Below are positions 1 to 14,200 of a DNA stretch of 64,000 bases, piece after piece (position 1 is the stretch's first letter; each line of letters opens with the position of its first letter). The stretch spans positions 82,534,572 through 82,598,571 of the forward strand of contig CM054116.1 in assembly GCA_028673005.1 (NCBI GenBank), read 5' to 3'. The translations under genes were made by a program, and so were the position numbers. The notes under the pieces are model-generated. The model was not told where the DNA came from. It ran no database searches and saw nothing but the letters and a program-made list of their open reading frames with translations. This DNA is from Tanypteryx hageni (taxonomy: Eukaryota > Arthropoda > Insecta > Odonata > Petaluridae).

Positions 1-2050
1 GAGCTTTTTGAAGGAGAGGGATGTTGTCGCGAAGTGTCGATGGGGGAGGTTTTATTTTTATTTCGAAGAGGAATCGAATGCTAGGGCGGTGTGAAATTTA
101 GTAATCTTGGACGAGTGGAAAGGAGCCCTGTGGGGACGGGGGGGGGGGGGGGGGGGGGAAGAACTTGCAGGACCATATCGGGGAGGCGATCGTCTTTTTT
201 CATGCCCTCGAAACGGTTGTTGAGGAGTTTCTCCTACCACGGATCAAGGTTCAGAGCGAACTCAATTCCGTCGAAGGTCCTGGGAGGCAAAGAGATTCGT
301 CGACCTTCGCCAATAGCCTTTTGTGAACGCAAGGAAGGTCGATGTAGTATAAACAAGGTGGAAAGAAGGTGAGGAATGGAGAGATGTGTTCTCTATCTCT
401 CTCTCTTGAGGGCTATGACAACGTTTTACGGAGGAATGATGTGGGAGAAAATGGATGTTTATCTGAACCGGGACTCCTCCCGAGGATGATGTTGACTTTG
501 TTGTCCTGTTGCGCGCAATAGTTAAGTTTTGCTGGATTTCGAAAGAGATTAGGATGATTTAAAATTTAAATTATTAAAATATGGATGGACTAAACAATCC
601 ATTCTTGGGATAGAATTAGAATATCGTTTTCCATAAGAATACTCTGTCTTTTCCACTAGTCCAATTCTGCAAAACTGACCGCAAACACGACATTCGCTTC
701 TAAAACGCGTGTGGTATTCATATCCTAATAAAATCCAACAGGAAAAAACAAATTTTGACGTAGGAGTATGTAAATATTGCAAAATAGTTAAACGGCGTCG
801 CTCCACTGAGATAGTGAATTAATACCCGATTCCGATTCATCCTCCTGATGGTTGGAAAGAAGCAGCGGGAAATATTCCATCCTTGGGATAAAGCTTCTCA
901 CCAATCATCCGTGACGTAGGAACATGGCGGGAGGGATAGCGATAAATCGCGTAAGGTGATGAGAAGAAAAAGCGACTACATGCAAACACCTTGCTTTTTT
1001 TGGGAAAAGGAAATATCGCTCAGAGGTTGGAGAATGGTGTGTTGCGGTGGAGATAAAAGGCGACACGCGTGGTCATGTGAATTGGAGGTGAATGCCAAGA
1101 TGACGAATCGGGAACGCTCCCGCAAGGAGGGATGGGGCAGGAAAGGGATAGGGAGAAAGTCAGGCACCGTGAAGCTGATGCAGTAGGACGAGAACAAAAG
1201 TGTCTTCGTTTAAGAATGTATAAACACACAATGTTTTAAAATCGGAGAAAAGAGGCAATAGACGCGGGACACACAAAATACTCGTGAGTCAACCTGCAAA
1301 ATGAGCTTTAAATAATTCATTTTGGGCTAATACGGGCCATGTTCGGGGGTTAAATTAAAATTAGAGTCTACAGTAACAACTGTTCCGAGTTGATTGCATA
1401 CATTATAATTCAATAATAGAAATTCTAAAGATGCAACCGAGAGGTGTGAACGCCTGAAATTGTTTTCCGTCCTGGCTGATATTAATTTAAGCAATTTATA
1501 AATCAGAGCCTTCCGATACGCAATCTTGACTTGAAAGGGATGAAATTTTATGAAGGCTCGTTTATCTCATGAGCAAACAAAAGAACGGAAAATTAAATGT
1601 ATCCACCGAAAAGTGTATAATGCTTTTTGGTTGGATTCAACGACAAAAGAACAATATTCTTCCATTCAAGAGATTATCACGGCCGTCTGGCGATGACAGT
1701 AGTGTCCGTTGACCTTTACCAACTTCGTTAGGGTTGCAAAGATAAAATAAAAAAATAATAAAAAGGGTCGATACAATCCAGCGGAGTGGAACCGGTTATG
1801 GATCAGAAGTAAAATAACGGATTCTTATATTTATCCGAATTCATCGGAAACAACTGAAGTGTACAAAATCGCATTTATTTATCAACAAAGAAACCAAATA
1901 TAATTCAGCCATGTATGGTGAATACAGAATAAATATGTAACAAAAACACAATTTTAAGTAGTATTTACTTATAAGGAGAAATATAAGTCACAGATTGGCG
2001 GAAATGTAAGCAAGGCATCTGCTTAGCAATCCCTGAGGAATGTGTCCGCA
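1..2050. other. Non-coding stretch, no gene seen
   Basis: Apart from the poly(G) run, I see no recognisable coding, RNA or repeat feature. Open frames here are short, lack family motifs and overlap one another on both strands. Confidence 0.5.
138..158. repeat. Poly(G) run of 21
   Basis: An uninterrupted run of 21 G residues in a G-rich patch. Homopolymers this long are unstable and error-prone in sequencing, so the exact length is uncertain. It could form a G-quadruplex. No gene is attached to it. Confidence 0.9.
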
Positions 2051-2052
2051 CC

Positions 2053-2235
2053 CAGTAGCTAGGGTTTGGCGATGACGGCATTTGCCATAGGTGCCGCTTG
2101 TCAAAGGCGCCAAGCGTTCCCGAAAAAAATGCTAAAACTTGATTTTCCCATAAATATGTATTAATTAAATTCACAAATGCAAAAGTTGAAATAACAAACC
2201 TGCATTTTCTCTTTATAAAAACGCAGAAAAATTAT
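2053..2235 (-). mobile_element. hAT-like MITE, third copy of the 33.2-kb family (partial)
   Basis: Read on the minus strand, this matches the elements at 4567-4815 and 33194-33451. It shares the phrase CTGCGTTTTTATAAAG, the AATAC-TATTTAT-GGGAAAA block, the GGCGCC/GGCACC-TATGGCAAATGC block and a CCCTAG end. The plus-strand left edge is CAGTAGCTAGGG at 2053, resembling the terminus of the 33.2-kb copy. The other end merges into a (TA)n tract and cannot be placed. No target duplication was found for this copy. Confidence 0.6.
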
Positions 2236-2239
2236 ATTC

Positions 2240-2272
2240 TATATATATATATATAAATAAATATATATATAT

Positions 2273-2311
<39 letters not shown>

Positions 2312-2312
2312 A
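2240..2312. repeat. (TA)n tract with AAATA interruptions
   Basis: About 70 bp of alternating TA interrupted by AAATA. It abuts the partial hAT-like MITE and may have grown at its lost end. Confidence 0.9.
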
Positions 2313-2344
2313 ATAAGGCGCTTCCTGCAAAATATCAGAATTGC

Positions 2345-4560
2345 AGAATTTGCAGAATCAAACATAACCAAAGAAATAGACATTTACTTAACACACATCA
2401 TTCGGGACGAAGACACGATTTACCCAGTTCTGAAGATCAAATTAGTATTACCGACTAGAAATGTAAAACAAACCACCGATATGCAAAACACCTCTTCCGA
2501 TTGTCTTTATAACATTTTTAATATAAAGTGAAATGTTTCCCCGGAATTATTGGAACGCATCGTCTAATCACCACAACAAAATAAAGCTCCAACTGTGCCT
2601 TCCTCAGTCACAAGTTCCTATTTCCATGAAAACAAAGCGTGGTCCCGCTACCCTCGCGACGCTCACGACAATGATTAATTTCCTGCTCCCATCCAAGACA
2701 AGACCAACCGCTAGGCTTTAGGGAGCGACGCGAAGTCGTCGAGAAGAAGGGGGAGGAGGTTAGAAGAGGGTGGCGCAAGAGACTTTCTCAAGGGACCAAT
2801 TTCACCAAGGGTCATGAGGAGCCAAGTTACCATGGGAATGGAGCCTAATCAGTGACCACTGCGGGAGCCCTCCCATTCTAACTCCCTCGCTCTTTTCTCT
2901 CCGAGAGGAGGGTAATTTGTACTCGGGTGTCTCTTCGCCTTCCTCTTCCCCATCGTCAAGTTCAATTTAGGACACTCTCCCTCTTCTCCCCATCCTATCT
3001 TCCGCCGCTGTCTCTTTCCCACCAACCTCTCCTTTCCTCCTCCCCCACGCACTCTCTTTCGTCTCATTACCCTTTCGCCCCGCTCCATTTGACCTCCGCG
3101 GTAAACACCACTTTCCCTCTCTCAAGTGTGAGTAGTCCTCCTTTAGCTTATAAAACCTCTCGTCTCATTTGGGATGTCCTCCTCTCGTCAAAAATAACTT
3201 TCCGTTTTATTTTAAAGCTATCGCGCGAGAGATTGCCGCGCATGTTTATTTAATCTCTCGGAGATTAATTTATACGCGGGAATGAAAAAGTAAAAGTATG
3301 TTTAAGCAGTTGTGTGTTTTGTTGAACAGTAAATCCTCGGTAATGCGGGTACGGGAAAATTAACTGGGGGACACTTTTGTCTAAAAATCTGAACCGATAA
3401 GAAAGTCAGGTTCGATTTCTCCAGATCACTCCATAGGGGAAAAATAGTTTTATACGAGGACATCCGGAAAATAACTGAAATGTTTTACTTTACTATAGCC
3501 CGCTAAGTGGTTGATCTCTGTAACCAATTGGTATATTCTCAGGGTTACGAGATCTGTAAAAATAATCGCGCGATAAACTCTTTGCGGCGATATATTCGAA
3601 ATTGTTATGGCTGTCGCAGGGTTTACCTATGCGTAGGGCTTCCAATTCCAATTAACCCGAGTTTTTGCTAACAGGTTTTTAAAATCATCAGCTAACCGGT
3701 TAACCGGAAATTAGGTAACCGGTTAAAGTAGAAACCCTCAGTTAATTTTTAGATTTGTTTATTTAAAATAAATTTTAAAGGAATACAAGAAAAACTTTAG
3801 TTTTTGCTGCAATTTTTTTAAAGAAATTGAAGCTAATTCAATGTTTCGTAAAACAAAATTTTGAAAGAAATACTTAGAAAAACAAGTTATATGATTTAAA
3901 AATAAAGCATTATAAATAAACGACATTCAATGTTTCGTATGTACAAAAAAGTATATGTACAACTTAATATAGCTTAATTATAATCCCAAAAAATTTCAAC
4001 ATACACCCAATAAACCACATTTTCAAATGCCAAATATACTGTTATTTCAAGTCTTCATCAACAATGAACGTGACATCTTAGCGGATTTTTGACAGATTGG
4101 GGCCTCTTATTTAACACAAATGTTACTGGAATTTGTAAACTCTACCTTGACGCTGATTTAACGTAGCGGATAAACGGGTAATATAAATTACGTTCGGTTA
4201 ATAAATATTATTTTTAATGAAGAAATTTCTTATGATATGGGTATGGATTATGATAAGAAAATACGTCGTGTGAAGGAAATGGAATAGACGTCTGCTGATA
4301 AAAGTTAGAAAAGGGTTAAACTGTTTTTCATCCAATGGACTTACTCTATGCACCAGACATGCCTAGTATGTCTAGGTTTCTCCATTATCTGAAACGCCTT
4401 TTTAAACCCATTTAGATGTGAAATTTCAATGCAAACAAACAGGATATACAATTTTTAAACAATTTATTTCCCTAACGACAGATTTAAATCATCTTATAGT
4501 CAACAATTTTTAAATACGAGTGTAAGGAAACTGGATTTTTTGCTGAAATTTCTAAATAGT
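2345..4560. other. Non-coding stretch; pyrimidine-rich block and AACCGGTTA cluster
   Basis: No gene is recognised. 2876-3170 is strongly pyrimidine-rich on the plus strand (CTC/TTC runs), and this alone produces opposing open frames there. At about 3690-3727 the palindromic phrase AACCGGTTA occurs twice within 40 bp, together with a further AACCGG. The remainder is plain AT-rich sequence. Confidence 0.5.
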
Positions 4561-4566
4561 TATAAG

Positions 4567-4815
4567 CAGAGGCGTACCTGGGAGATTTGGCGCCTATGGA
4601 AAAATTTTAAGGAAATACTTCGTTTAAGTAGAATATATTGTTTTTTCTGCGTTTTTATAAAGAATAATAGTTTTTATTAGCAATGGCTTTAACATTTAAG
4701 TAATAAATTAATACTTATTTATAGGAAAATAAACTTTTGGTATTTTGTGCGGAATCGATTGGCGCACTTTGCATGCGGCGCCTATGGCAAATGCAACCTT
4801 CGCTATACGACACGG
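4567..4815 (+). mobile_element. hAT-like MITE, 249 bp
   Basis: The element starts CAGAGGCGTACCTGGG and ends ATACGACACGG. The flanks are GTTATAAG (4559-4566) and GTTATAGG (4816-4823), a near-perfect 8-bp duplication of the length hAT transposases make. Internally it carries GGCGCCTATGG twice, near each end. It matches the copy at 33194-33451 along its whole length and a minus-strand copy near 2.05 kb. There is no coding capacity, so it must have been moved in trans. Confidence 0.75.
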
Positions 4816-5148
4816 GTTATAGGGCCAATTTTATGTAGAATTTCAGATAACAGGATATCAAGGTCAACTACGTATTCCTAGAGGTAGAAAAATACAGATA
4901 CAAAGTTTTACGGACATGCAGATTTGGGTAAATAATTATCGATAATAAAGTTTTCAAATTATACCAATTGTGTATCTAATGTGAATCAGCAAATCTTTGG
5001 GACAAGCCTTGCCTTTTTATTTAATCTTCAACTTTAAAGAACGTATTTTATGAGCTTACATTACACTAGGCATAACGTAATTTCACATAACCATCTAATG
5101 GGGTTTTTAAATATTATACAACAGGCAAATAAATATCTACTGATTCTA

Positions 5149-5224
5149 CTTAGAAGAAATGAACAACTATGTAACTTCCACACAAATTTGTGCGGAAGTT
5201 ACATAACTGTTCCTTTCTTCTAAG
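5149..5224. repeat. 76-bp palindrome (fold-back)
   Basis: The two 38-nt halves are reverse complements with four mismatches. The left half begins CTTAGAAGAAATGAAC and the centre reads CAAATTTG, so there is essentially no loop. It could be a tiny fold-back transposon or the product of inverted duplication. An absent loop argues against a microRNA precursor. No flanking target duplication was found. Confidence 0.85.
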
Positions 5225-8200
5225 TATGATTATCACTTACCACAAAGTTGAGCACAACTCCCTATATTAAACCTACTGATTCATTTATCCATTGTTGCAT
5301 TTAATTCTACTTTACATTTACAAATGCAAAGTCATTACACAAACGAACTTCTCCATGGTATAGATCGAGCCTGAGACAAAAGAATAATCTGGAGGCTGCA
5401 CCATGGAAATTAACAAACTGTAAATTTGGTAGAATTGCGTCGTATGAAACTACGTCTCGATTGCACATGTCCAAGGCCGGAATTGGAATCCTAGGCATTA
5501 ACCATTGGCAGTTGCTGATAACCTTATGAATCCCTTAAGCCACCGAGGGCCGTATGGATTTTTGATGCACTTTGATCAGCGTTTACGTCCAATTAAAACC
5601 GCCGCTCAAAACTCGATCGGTGGCGGAGATATAGGGGCGATATCGGCCGTAGAAGAAAAATGGTGACGCAGCACCATCGTCGGATGCGGTGACGTATTTA
5701 GGGCAGCCGATGATATGGCTCGAAAACAGATAGGATGCTAACCCTATGAGGAAACCGCCCTCGTGCAGGATTTTGAAGGGTTAGTTAGTTAGTTAGGCAA
5801 CTGCTAACAAAACTGCAAACTTTATTTCGCGAGTGATCATCGGCTCCTATTTACGAGGGGCGGCAAGATTACCAAAGGGACAGAATATTAGGGCGTCTCT
5901 TGCGAGATAATTACTTCGCCAGGACAATACGTTAGGGTTCCTATTTTGCAGCTAAAAGCTTCGGAAACGCGTCTCTGCCCATAAATCTTCTCTTATGGGT
6001 ATCGTAAACTTCTACATTTATAACGACACGGCGTATCTGAAATGGCGGTGCGATTTCCATCTAAGTTGAAACATATAAGCTCCGTTTCAAAGCCTCCCAA
6101 TTATCATCTTACTTGGGTCAAGTAGATTATGATTCACTCTAAGTAAACTTTATTATACGGCATTTTTATTTTATTTTTTAAAAGATATCCCTCTTATTGT
6201 AATATCCAAATCAGCAAATACTTTTCCAAAGTGAAAATTTATTTTTTTAAGTAGTGGGTGGACGAGTAAAGTACCGATAAATAAAGGATTAATTTTAAGA
6301 GTAAAACAATAATCCAGACAAACAAAAATTTATAATACAGACAGAAGAAATTCATTTAATACCAATTCAATCATTATATGGGCGTATAAAAAAATTCAAA
6401 ATTAAAAAGTTACGTAACTCTCTCTTATTTGTCTATCTAACGTTAATTCCGGTCCATTCGTCCGGAATATTTTCATAAAATTCCAGTTAGAGGATAGCAC
6501 TCCGCAATGGAAAATCCCGGGGACAAAACGTTCAGGAATTCCGTCGAGATCATTCCTCGGTATGGCGCTAATGAAGCTAACTCTATCGCATTATGATTCT
6601 GGCGCTCATTAATTGGGCGCGCTAATTATGCAAGCTCGGATTTTCGATCGCGCGGCCGTTTCGTTGAGAGCGGATTTAAGAGCCAATTTGTACCGCTGTC
6701 GCGAGAAAATTTCCTCTGCAGCATCATCCCCCGCCGCCAACTGCAAGCACTATACGGACACCCGAGCGTACATGCATGCAGGGTAACACGCGGCCACCTT
6801 TCTCACACATGCATACACCCGGACGCTTTACCCTCGCATACGAACAGAAGGGGACTTTAATCTGGAAGTTACGTCCTTGATGACTTACTTTCTCATTCTC
6901 TTTTCTCACTATCTCTCTGGGATGCCCTTCACGTCTCCTGCAAAAGGCATCGTTACTCCCGCCATCCTCCCGTGTACGTAAACTCCTTTTTCTTACATTA
7001 TTTTGGACCCTCATCTCACGCGATGTCGCCCTTATCTCCCGTTCCCATGGAAACCTGGAGGGAAATCAGTGTGGATGTCCTCTCTGCTCTTCGCCTCCTC
7101 CACTTTCCCTCCCTCTATCTCTCTCTCTCTCTCTCTCCCGCCTTCTCGAGCCTCCCTCCGTCCCTCACTCCAACGTCATTCGTGTTTACGAGTGCTTGCC
7201 CTCTCTTTCTCTCTCAAGGTTCAAACGGATTAGTGCTTATTTGCGAGGCGGAGAACTAACTAACTAAAAACTGCTTCGTTTTAAGCCCACGAGGAGGGAG
7301 GGAAGGCGGAATCGTTAAAATAAACATCAGAAGTCCTTTTTTCCCCTCTCGCCGGGATTTTTTTTTCCTGCTTCTCGGTCGAGAAAAGATGTACCCTTTC
7401 GACGTGAAAAGGAAAAGACAGTTTCCAGAGTTTTGACTCGCTTCTGCAGTTTAAATTAATCTGGAAAGGGAATGCGGGCCGTTAAAAAATATGTTGGGGC
7501 CTAAGTCTGGGTCAAGGCTAGATGTGTATAATAACGATCGCATTGGTATAGATAGAAAAAACTAACTAGGAGGAACGAAAGGTATATATAAATCTGTAAA
7601 TAAGTTTTTATCGTTATGTCACACTTTCATGAAATAAATCGTAAAATATTTCATTTTCATGAAAGACTGATATTACAATTGTCAACGAAGAAAATGCGGA
7701 AGTTCAGGGGATGTTAACGGGGAAGATACATTTTTATCGCGGCAAATTTGATCCTAGTATGCTTACCATAGTGACGATATTAAGAATAATATACGGAAAA
7801 AATATTAACGCAAAAAATTATAATACAATTTTAATAACATGTAAACATCATTCTTTCAGAATATGTTCTCAATCTATTGTAAATATAGCAACATATCATA
7901 AATTAGCGCATTTCGATCATATTACTTCCAACTGTAAAATGTTGCACTTTAAATTATAAGTATCGCTTAAGTTAATTTTATATTTAACGCGAGAGGTGAA
8001 AAAATACATGTATCTCTTTAATATAAAAAACTAAAAATTAATAAACTTCCCTTTTAAATGAAATTATCGCCGATTACTAAATTTCTACAATATATATCCA
8101 CGCTTAAAATGGTTAGCTCTAATGTAAATATGTAACTAAAGTTTTATGTGAATTACCTATCAATATTTGGTTGAAGAATTTGGTAATTTTATAGTAACTG

Positions 8201-11200
8201 ACGTTCATCCATGGAATTTTGCGACGTAATCGGAACAAACGATGGGGAAAACGAGAGAGAGCTTCCTCGTGTCCGGAATGTTTATGGAACGGTTTCCGTA
8301 GCGCATAACCGAAGAGATAGTTCGCTAAGTCCAATAGCAAGAGTCATCACAATTTTTCTCTCGACTCCCCGGTTCGTTATATCAACTCCTATAACAAGAT
8401 TCCGGATGAAGCGAAGAGAGGGTCGCATAAAAAAATAATAAAGCAGCAGGAACTGAAAACTCCGAAGGGAACGGAAACTGGGAAAAAATGACGCCGGGAT
8501 TAATCGCGATAGCGCCGGGTAAGAGGCGTAGACATGGTTTTCGAAAGCGAATATGGAATCTTTTTTAAGGGCGTCATCCGAAACGATGCCCTTGAGGTGC
8601 CCGGGAAAAAAACGGCCGTCGGAGAGATGACGCGTGTCGGAGTGACATTGCTGCTAATGAGTTTATTCTTCGGCATTCGCCGCGATTACAGTCGCATCGT
8701 TTGTTCTTTCGTTCGCGCATGCGATGCGATGTTTTATTTATTAAATTATAGCTTTAAAACGAGCTGGAAGTTCAAGTTTCGCAAGGTTCTTTTCTTCTAA
8801 TTTTTGCGTAGGATGCTGCCATTTCCAACTCTCGGATGGAGAATCGTTCCCTGAAAAATTGATTGCTTTGGCAGGTGTCGTGGGCAGCCCGACGAGTACG
8901 AAGTGCGCTTTTAGTAGCGTCTGTTAAAAGATAAAAATGCCCATTGCATTCCGCTCGTCTGTCTTTCGGTCAGCCGAACGCATGTATCAGATCCACTACT
9001 TCTACATCGTTGCGAATGTGATTTTTAATTTGGGGTTTCTAAAAAAAAAACAACGGACGAAAGTTACGTATTCTAAAACCACACAATCACCGTGTTACTT
9101 ATATTCGTAAAATATTTTTCTAATAAAATAATTTTGTTTCATAAGTGGTAGATGGGAACAGTATATATATTTCTTTCTCGATATTTTTTATATGACAAGC
9201 TCTCTTGTGAAGAATGTAATATTTTTCTATTAGATACTGCGTTTTGATGCGTCTATTTCAACGTTATATATTGGAGGCATTAATCAAAACAAGAGAATAA
9301 ATAGTATACATTGATCAAATATCACAATCAATTTTATTATTTTAAAATACGGTGTAAAATAACGCACGTGAGTAATGTCATTCTATCAGGGCGGCAAGTT
9401 ACCGGAAATAGAATTTTAAAATTCGGATCATAAATATTTTGATAGAATTTAATTTAATTTATCATTCTCAATGTTCTAAATTCCATCAGACAAGAGTACA
9501 TTGCACATCGTGTTTTTTATCTGAGCTTCAACATTACTAAGACAAATTGAAATTCTTTCTCAGAGAAACATTCCTAGCATGCTTAGAATTCATACTTTCA
9601 TTTTTCTAACGGGAAAAAAATAAAAAATGCCCGCATTTAAATCGTACAGTTTACATGACATGACAAATTTGCATAAGCAGTAGAATGGATGACAATTGTA
9701 AACGTCTCTTTATTGTTTATCAAGATTATAAGAGCATAATGAAATAAAAATTTCATTCACAGCATAACTAATCATTTTTACTCTCTCCTTTTCACCCTAC
9801 AGGTCCATACGCGAGCATAGTAAACTAAATATTTCAAAATTACCATCAATATTATCTCCCATTTCATCCCACGATAAAAATCGTTATAAAGATGCGAGAA
9901 GACAGGAATGATTAATGTTACATTGGTGGCCTGCGAAAAGAACGAGATAGAGAAACAAGAGGATCAAACGACCATTTTTTTGGGGATTTTCCGGACGAAA
10001 GATACGAGCTCCGAAAAAAAAACCTTCATGAGCGTTTGATCGGAGGCGCTCGAGAACTGTCAAGTTGTAGTAGATTAATATCAAGTGTCAGGCATAAAAA
10101 ACGCGCCTTATCCCGTGGGAATATAATGTTACCCGTGAAATGGATGCTTCCCAGAATAAGAAAAATTACAATAACCGCCTTTCCTAATCTCAACTCCTTT
10201 TATGCTACCCACCTAACACCAACGTCTCTCCTTTCTCGCTCTCCGTCCTTAATAACGCCAACTTTTCCTATTCCCTTCAATCCCTTTAATCTCCTGCAAC
10301 GCGATACATCCTCCCTTTCACCTAATTAGCTTTATCTCTCTCTCGTTAATGTTCCCATTCCCTATATTCCGCAACTTTTCATCGACGTCATTTTCCCACG
10401 AAGACGGGTGGGCGGCTCTCTATTTTGAAATGATTAAAATTTCTGCACTAAATTAAAATAAATTTCGTGCGCGCGGAAGAGGAACGATCGACTGAAATCA
10501 TCATTTTCAGTTAGGAATCCTTCAAATAATTTACATTTGCCTCTATGTGCCTCACTTTCAATAGCTGCTCGATAAAGAGGAATACGCGGTTGTTTGGAGA
10601 ACGCTCGAGTGTTGGCGTGCGAGAGAGATCAATCAGCAGAGATTTGCATAAATAGTTACCTATAAACATGATTCATCGTATGTAGGCATGCAAAGATATT
10701 GTCAGCATTTGTGCTTCGCAGTTAAATACTCTCCAGTTAAACGCACTCTTTGTTTATATTTGAAATGATACGGCCTGATTACTGTACACATACCCATTGA
10801 TATGGTTGCCAGAGATAATAAATAAGGGTGGTTAAATAGCTAGTTTAAAGCATAGGGATTTCAGAACGTGCTTGGTTGTGATGAAGAAAGTTAATAAATA
10901 TTGTTCAGGCTTTTTTGATCCAATAAAAAAAAAATTTGAATTTGGATTTTATCTAATAACTGAAGGGTAAGTTCTGCTTTATGTAATACGCACATTGTGA
11001 AATATGTTCGGATCATACCTATTACATTACACGGGAATAATTAAATTGCTTTGTATCATGGCATTTCGAGTATTTTTTAAATGTGAAAAAATTGTTGCTT
11101 TTTCTAATTCAGCATAAATTCAAATCTTGTTAATGCTAGCATATGATATTTATCAATTTTTGTTTTTTCGATGGTTTCCTAGAAATATCTTCACCAGCAA

Positions 11201-14200
11201 CCCTCCCTTCGTTAAACGCCAACTGTCGCAATTCACCAATGAACGAGTTAGACTTAAGCATGGCTACTGCAATAGTAATTATGTAACGATTAAACCAACC
11301 CCGAGAATATTGCATGTTTTCATCGAGGAGGTATTTCTATTTCAAAAATTGAGATTTATTTTCCCATCAGAAGAAACCGATTTTAAGTTTCTTCCTCGCG
11401 CGCCGTCTAGGAAACCAGAAAAAAATATATGGATAAATGCAAAAACGTTCCACTTCTTTTTTCCCCGAGTAAATTAGCAGACATAGGGAAAAGATTTTCT
11501 TTTTTCCCTCCTTCAACCCAAAAGCTATCGGTTAAACCGGATAGGGGGTGGTAATGTATTGGAAACAGGGAGTGGGGGAGAGAGCGCGAGTGAGAAGAGG
11601 TTTTGGGAAATGTCTGCGGAGTAAGGAGTTGGGACGCCGTTTGTGTTTGGGGAAAGGGAACTTTATCTCTAACTATATATTTCATGGATGGGGAAGGGGG
11701 AAGGAAGCATAAGCCGAGGTAATGGCCGCGTGAGCGCGTTTTAGAGGTGATTTTGGGCGCGAGGGGGAAAATAGTTTTAGGCATCGCGTAGGTATTAAAT
11801 GGCAAAGGAATTTGCGATAATGAAGGGACGGCGTGACAAGGGTATTTTTTAATGAAAAAGCGATGGGATTTTTTTGAGCGAAGAATAAACTACGACCGAC
11901 TCGGATGTATATCATACGTAAAACTGGGAAAGTACGGAAACGACTTTTCTTAAACGAAATAGATAGCGGAAAAATAAAAGATATCTTTGTTACGCAAATT
12001 TCAGAGAATAGGCAGTACTTTTGAAAGATTTCGCGGAAGAAGAGCTTGATATAGTTTTGACCGAGGACGAGATAAGAAACTCCCCAATATAATCCCGCAA
12101 GTAGGGGATGGAGGTAACGGCGTTTATCTTAAATATAACAACATTTTGTTTCGAAAAATTTTGAAAAAATAAAACATATCGCTGTTTAATGAAGCTGAAA
12201 TAGACGACGATCATTTATCTCGATTTAAAAAAGTTATCCGCTGCTGGGAAAAATAATAGACAGTTAAAAAAAAGTGCACCACTCCTTATTTGGGTCAAAA
12301 ATATATTTTCGCCATTTCCATCGAACGTAAATCGCTTTCAAAAAGTCGGTAATCTTGATAGAGCACGCCCGCACGTCTTTCAAATATTTTCCGATGGCGA
12401 TAACGCAGGCAGCGCCGTGGCGAAGGAGAGAGAGATACGCACCGTTCCCTTCAATGATTAACGGCACAGGTGAATTTAGGAATCGGAATTATCAATATCG
12501 TAATCGCGAATTCCGAAACCTCGGTAAAAAGGACGTGTTTTATCGCGTGCGCTCGAGCACGACTCATTTGCAATTAACGGCTTATCACCAAGGAGAACCC
12601 TAAAGCATTTTTTTTCTCCCTCCGCCACGTAAAAGAAGAAAACATTTACGGTTAATCATTGCAATTTTGTTCCATGCCATTTTTAACGCTTCCGTTTGCT
12701 TTGATACGAGTCTCTTTCACCTCCCATTGTTGCCTTTCGCTCCGTCCTATCGACGTTTATCAATGATATATGTTCATTTACACTAGGATAAGGGATTTTA
12801 TCAGGTGATACAAGCATTATTTCCGCCCCACAAACTATCTTATCGAAAATTATTCCCCTGTATCATTTTCATCTTACAGTTAACGTCAGTTTCTCCAGTT
12901 TCCAATCATATTTGTTTCGCTTCTCTTCCTCCATGACACATAAACGGTTATTTCCTTAGTACCTAATCACGAAACATCAATCGCTGAGACATTTTTTTAA
13001 TACTGAAAGAACGATAATCGATCATCCTCCTATAACGAGAAGAAAATGTTCTTGACTGTCCCTCCATTTCCGTTGCTTCCATTTACACTGAATTTTTATT
13101 AATAACGAAATAACAATTTCAGCATTTTCTCGATAAAAATTCAAATTGTTGGGAGTGTGAAAATTGACTCATGAAGACAATTAAAGCGAGACCATAAGTT
13201 TTGTAAAAGAAGCGTTGAAAAATAGTCCTCCATTACGCACCCATTGCAATGTTTTGTTAATCAAATGTGACATATGAATTAATATTACAATTAAATTTGT
13301 ATCCTGAAGTCATTACCGGAGAAAATAGAAACGGTTTTCCAATTGCTGATGAACCTAAATAAACGCAATTCTCCGTGCATCCACTAATTTGAACTAATTC
13401 ATTTCCAACACGTTTTAAAAGATCTCAAATGGATTTCACGCAGGGCACAAATTAAAACATTCAACTTAACCGCTCGAAAATAAAGGGTCATCATTCATTA
13501 TAATCATGAGTGAATGAAGAATAGCCCATGAATCGATTTCAGTAAGCCACACGGTAAAACTAAATCGCCACTTTCTTCTTCAGCGGCGCAAAACTATAAC
13601 CAGTCATTTTCAGAAAAAAGATATAATAAATTACTTACATTAGGTAAAATATATTAAATTTTAACGTTAATGCTATGTATTAGAAATCGAAAGATAGCAA
13701 AGTTATCCACCCTTCTGAGATTAAAAGCACTGGGATTAGGTTGTACAAATTAGATGTACGGTGAAGGTGGACGTCAACGGACAATTAAAGCGGGGTGGCT
13801 TCGCATCTCATTAACTACGATACCTACGCTAAGCAGCAGTTCGATGAATACGTTCCGGAAAAATAGGTTCGGCTGGTCGTTAGAGCGTTTCAGATGGATA
13901 TCGGCAGACGCATTAGGCGGGTAACCAATTTGCGCGATGTTTCCCAAACACCGAACAAAAAACATGAAGAGCGTCGGAAAATCTTCGGGAAGTAATGCAC
14001 TGTTCGTTCCCACCCGCCAGAATACCTTTTTAAAGAAAGAAAGGAAATGGGAAAAGGGGAGGAGGGGAGATCTCTCTATGAAACCTCTCCCTAGAAATAT
14101 TCTCCTCACATTTCTCTTGTACACCATCCTGTTTTCTTTTCCCTTGAATATCATATCCCTCGGCTTGAACACGCTTATTCCTAGCCTCTCCGCGCTAAAT

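Noticed and set aside
5149..5224. microRNA precursor
   Set aside because: The arms meet with essentially no loop and are nearly perfect, unlike a metazoan pre-miRNA.
5780..5796. Telomere-like TTAG repeats
   Set aside because: Only about three to four GTTA units, not the TTAGG arthropod telomere repeat and not at an end.
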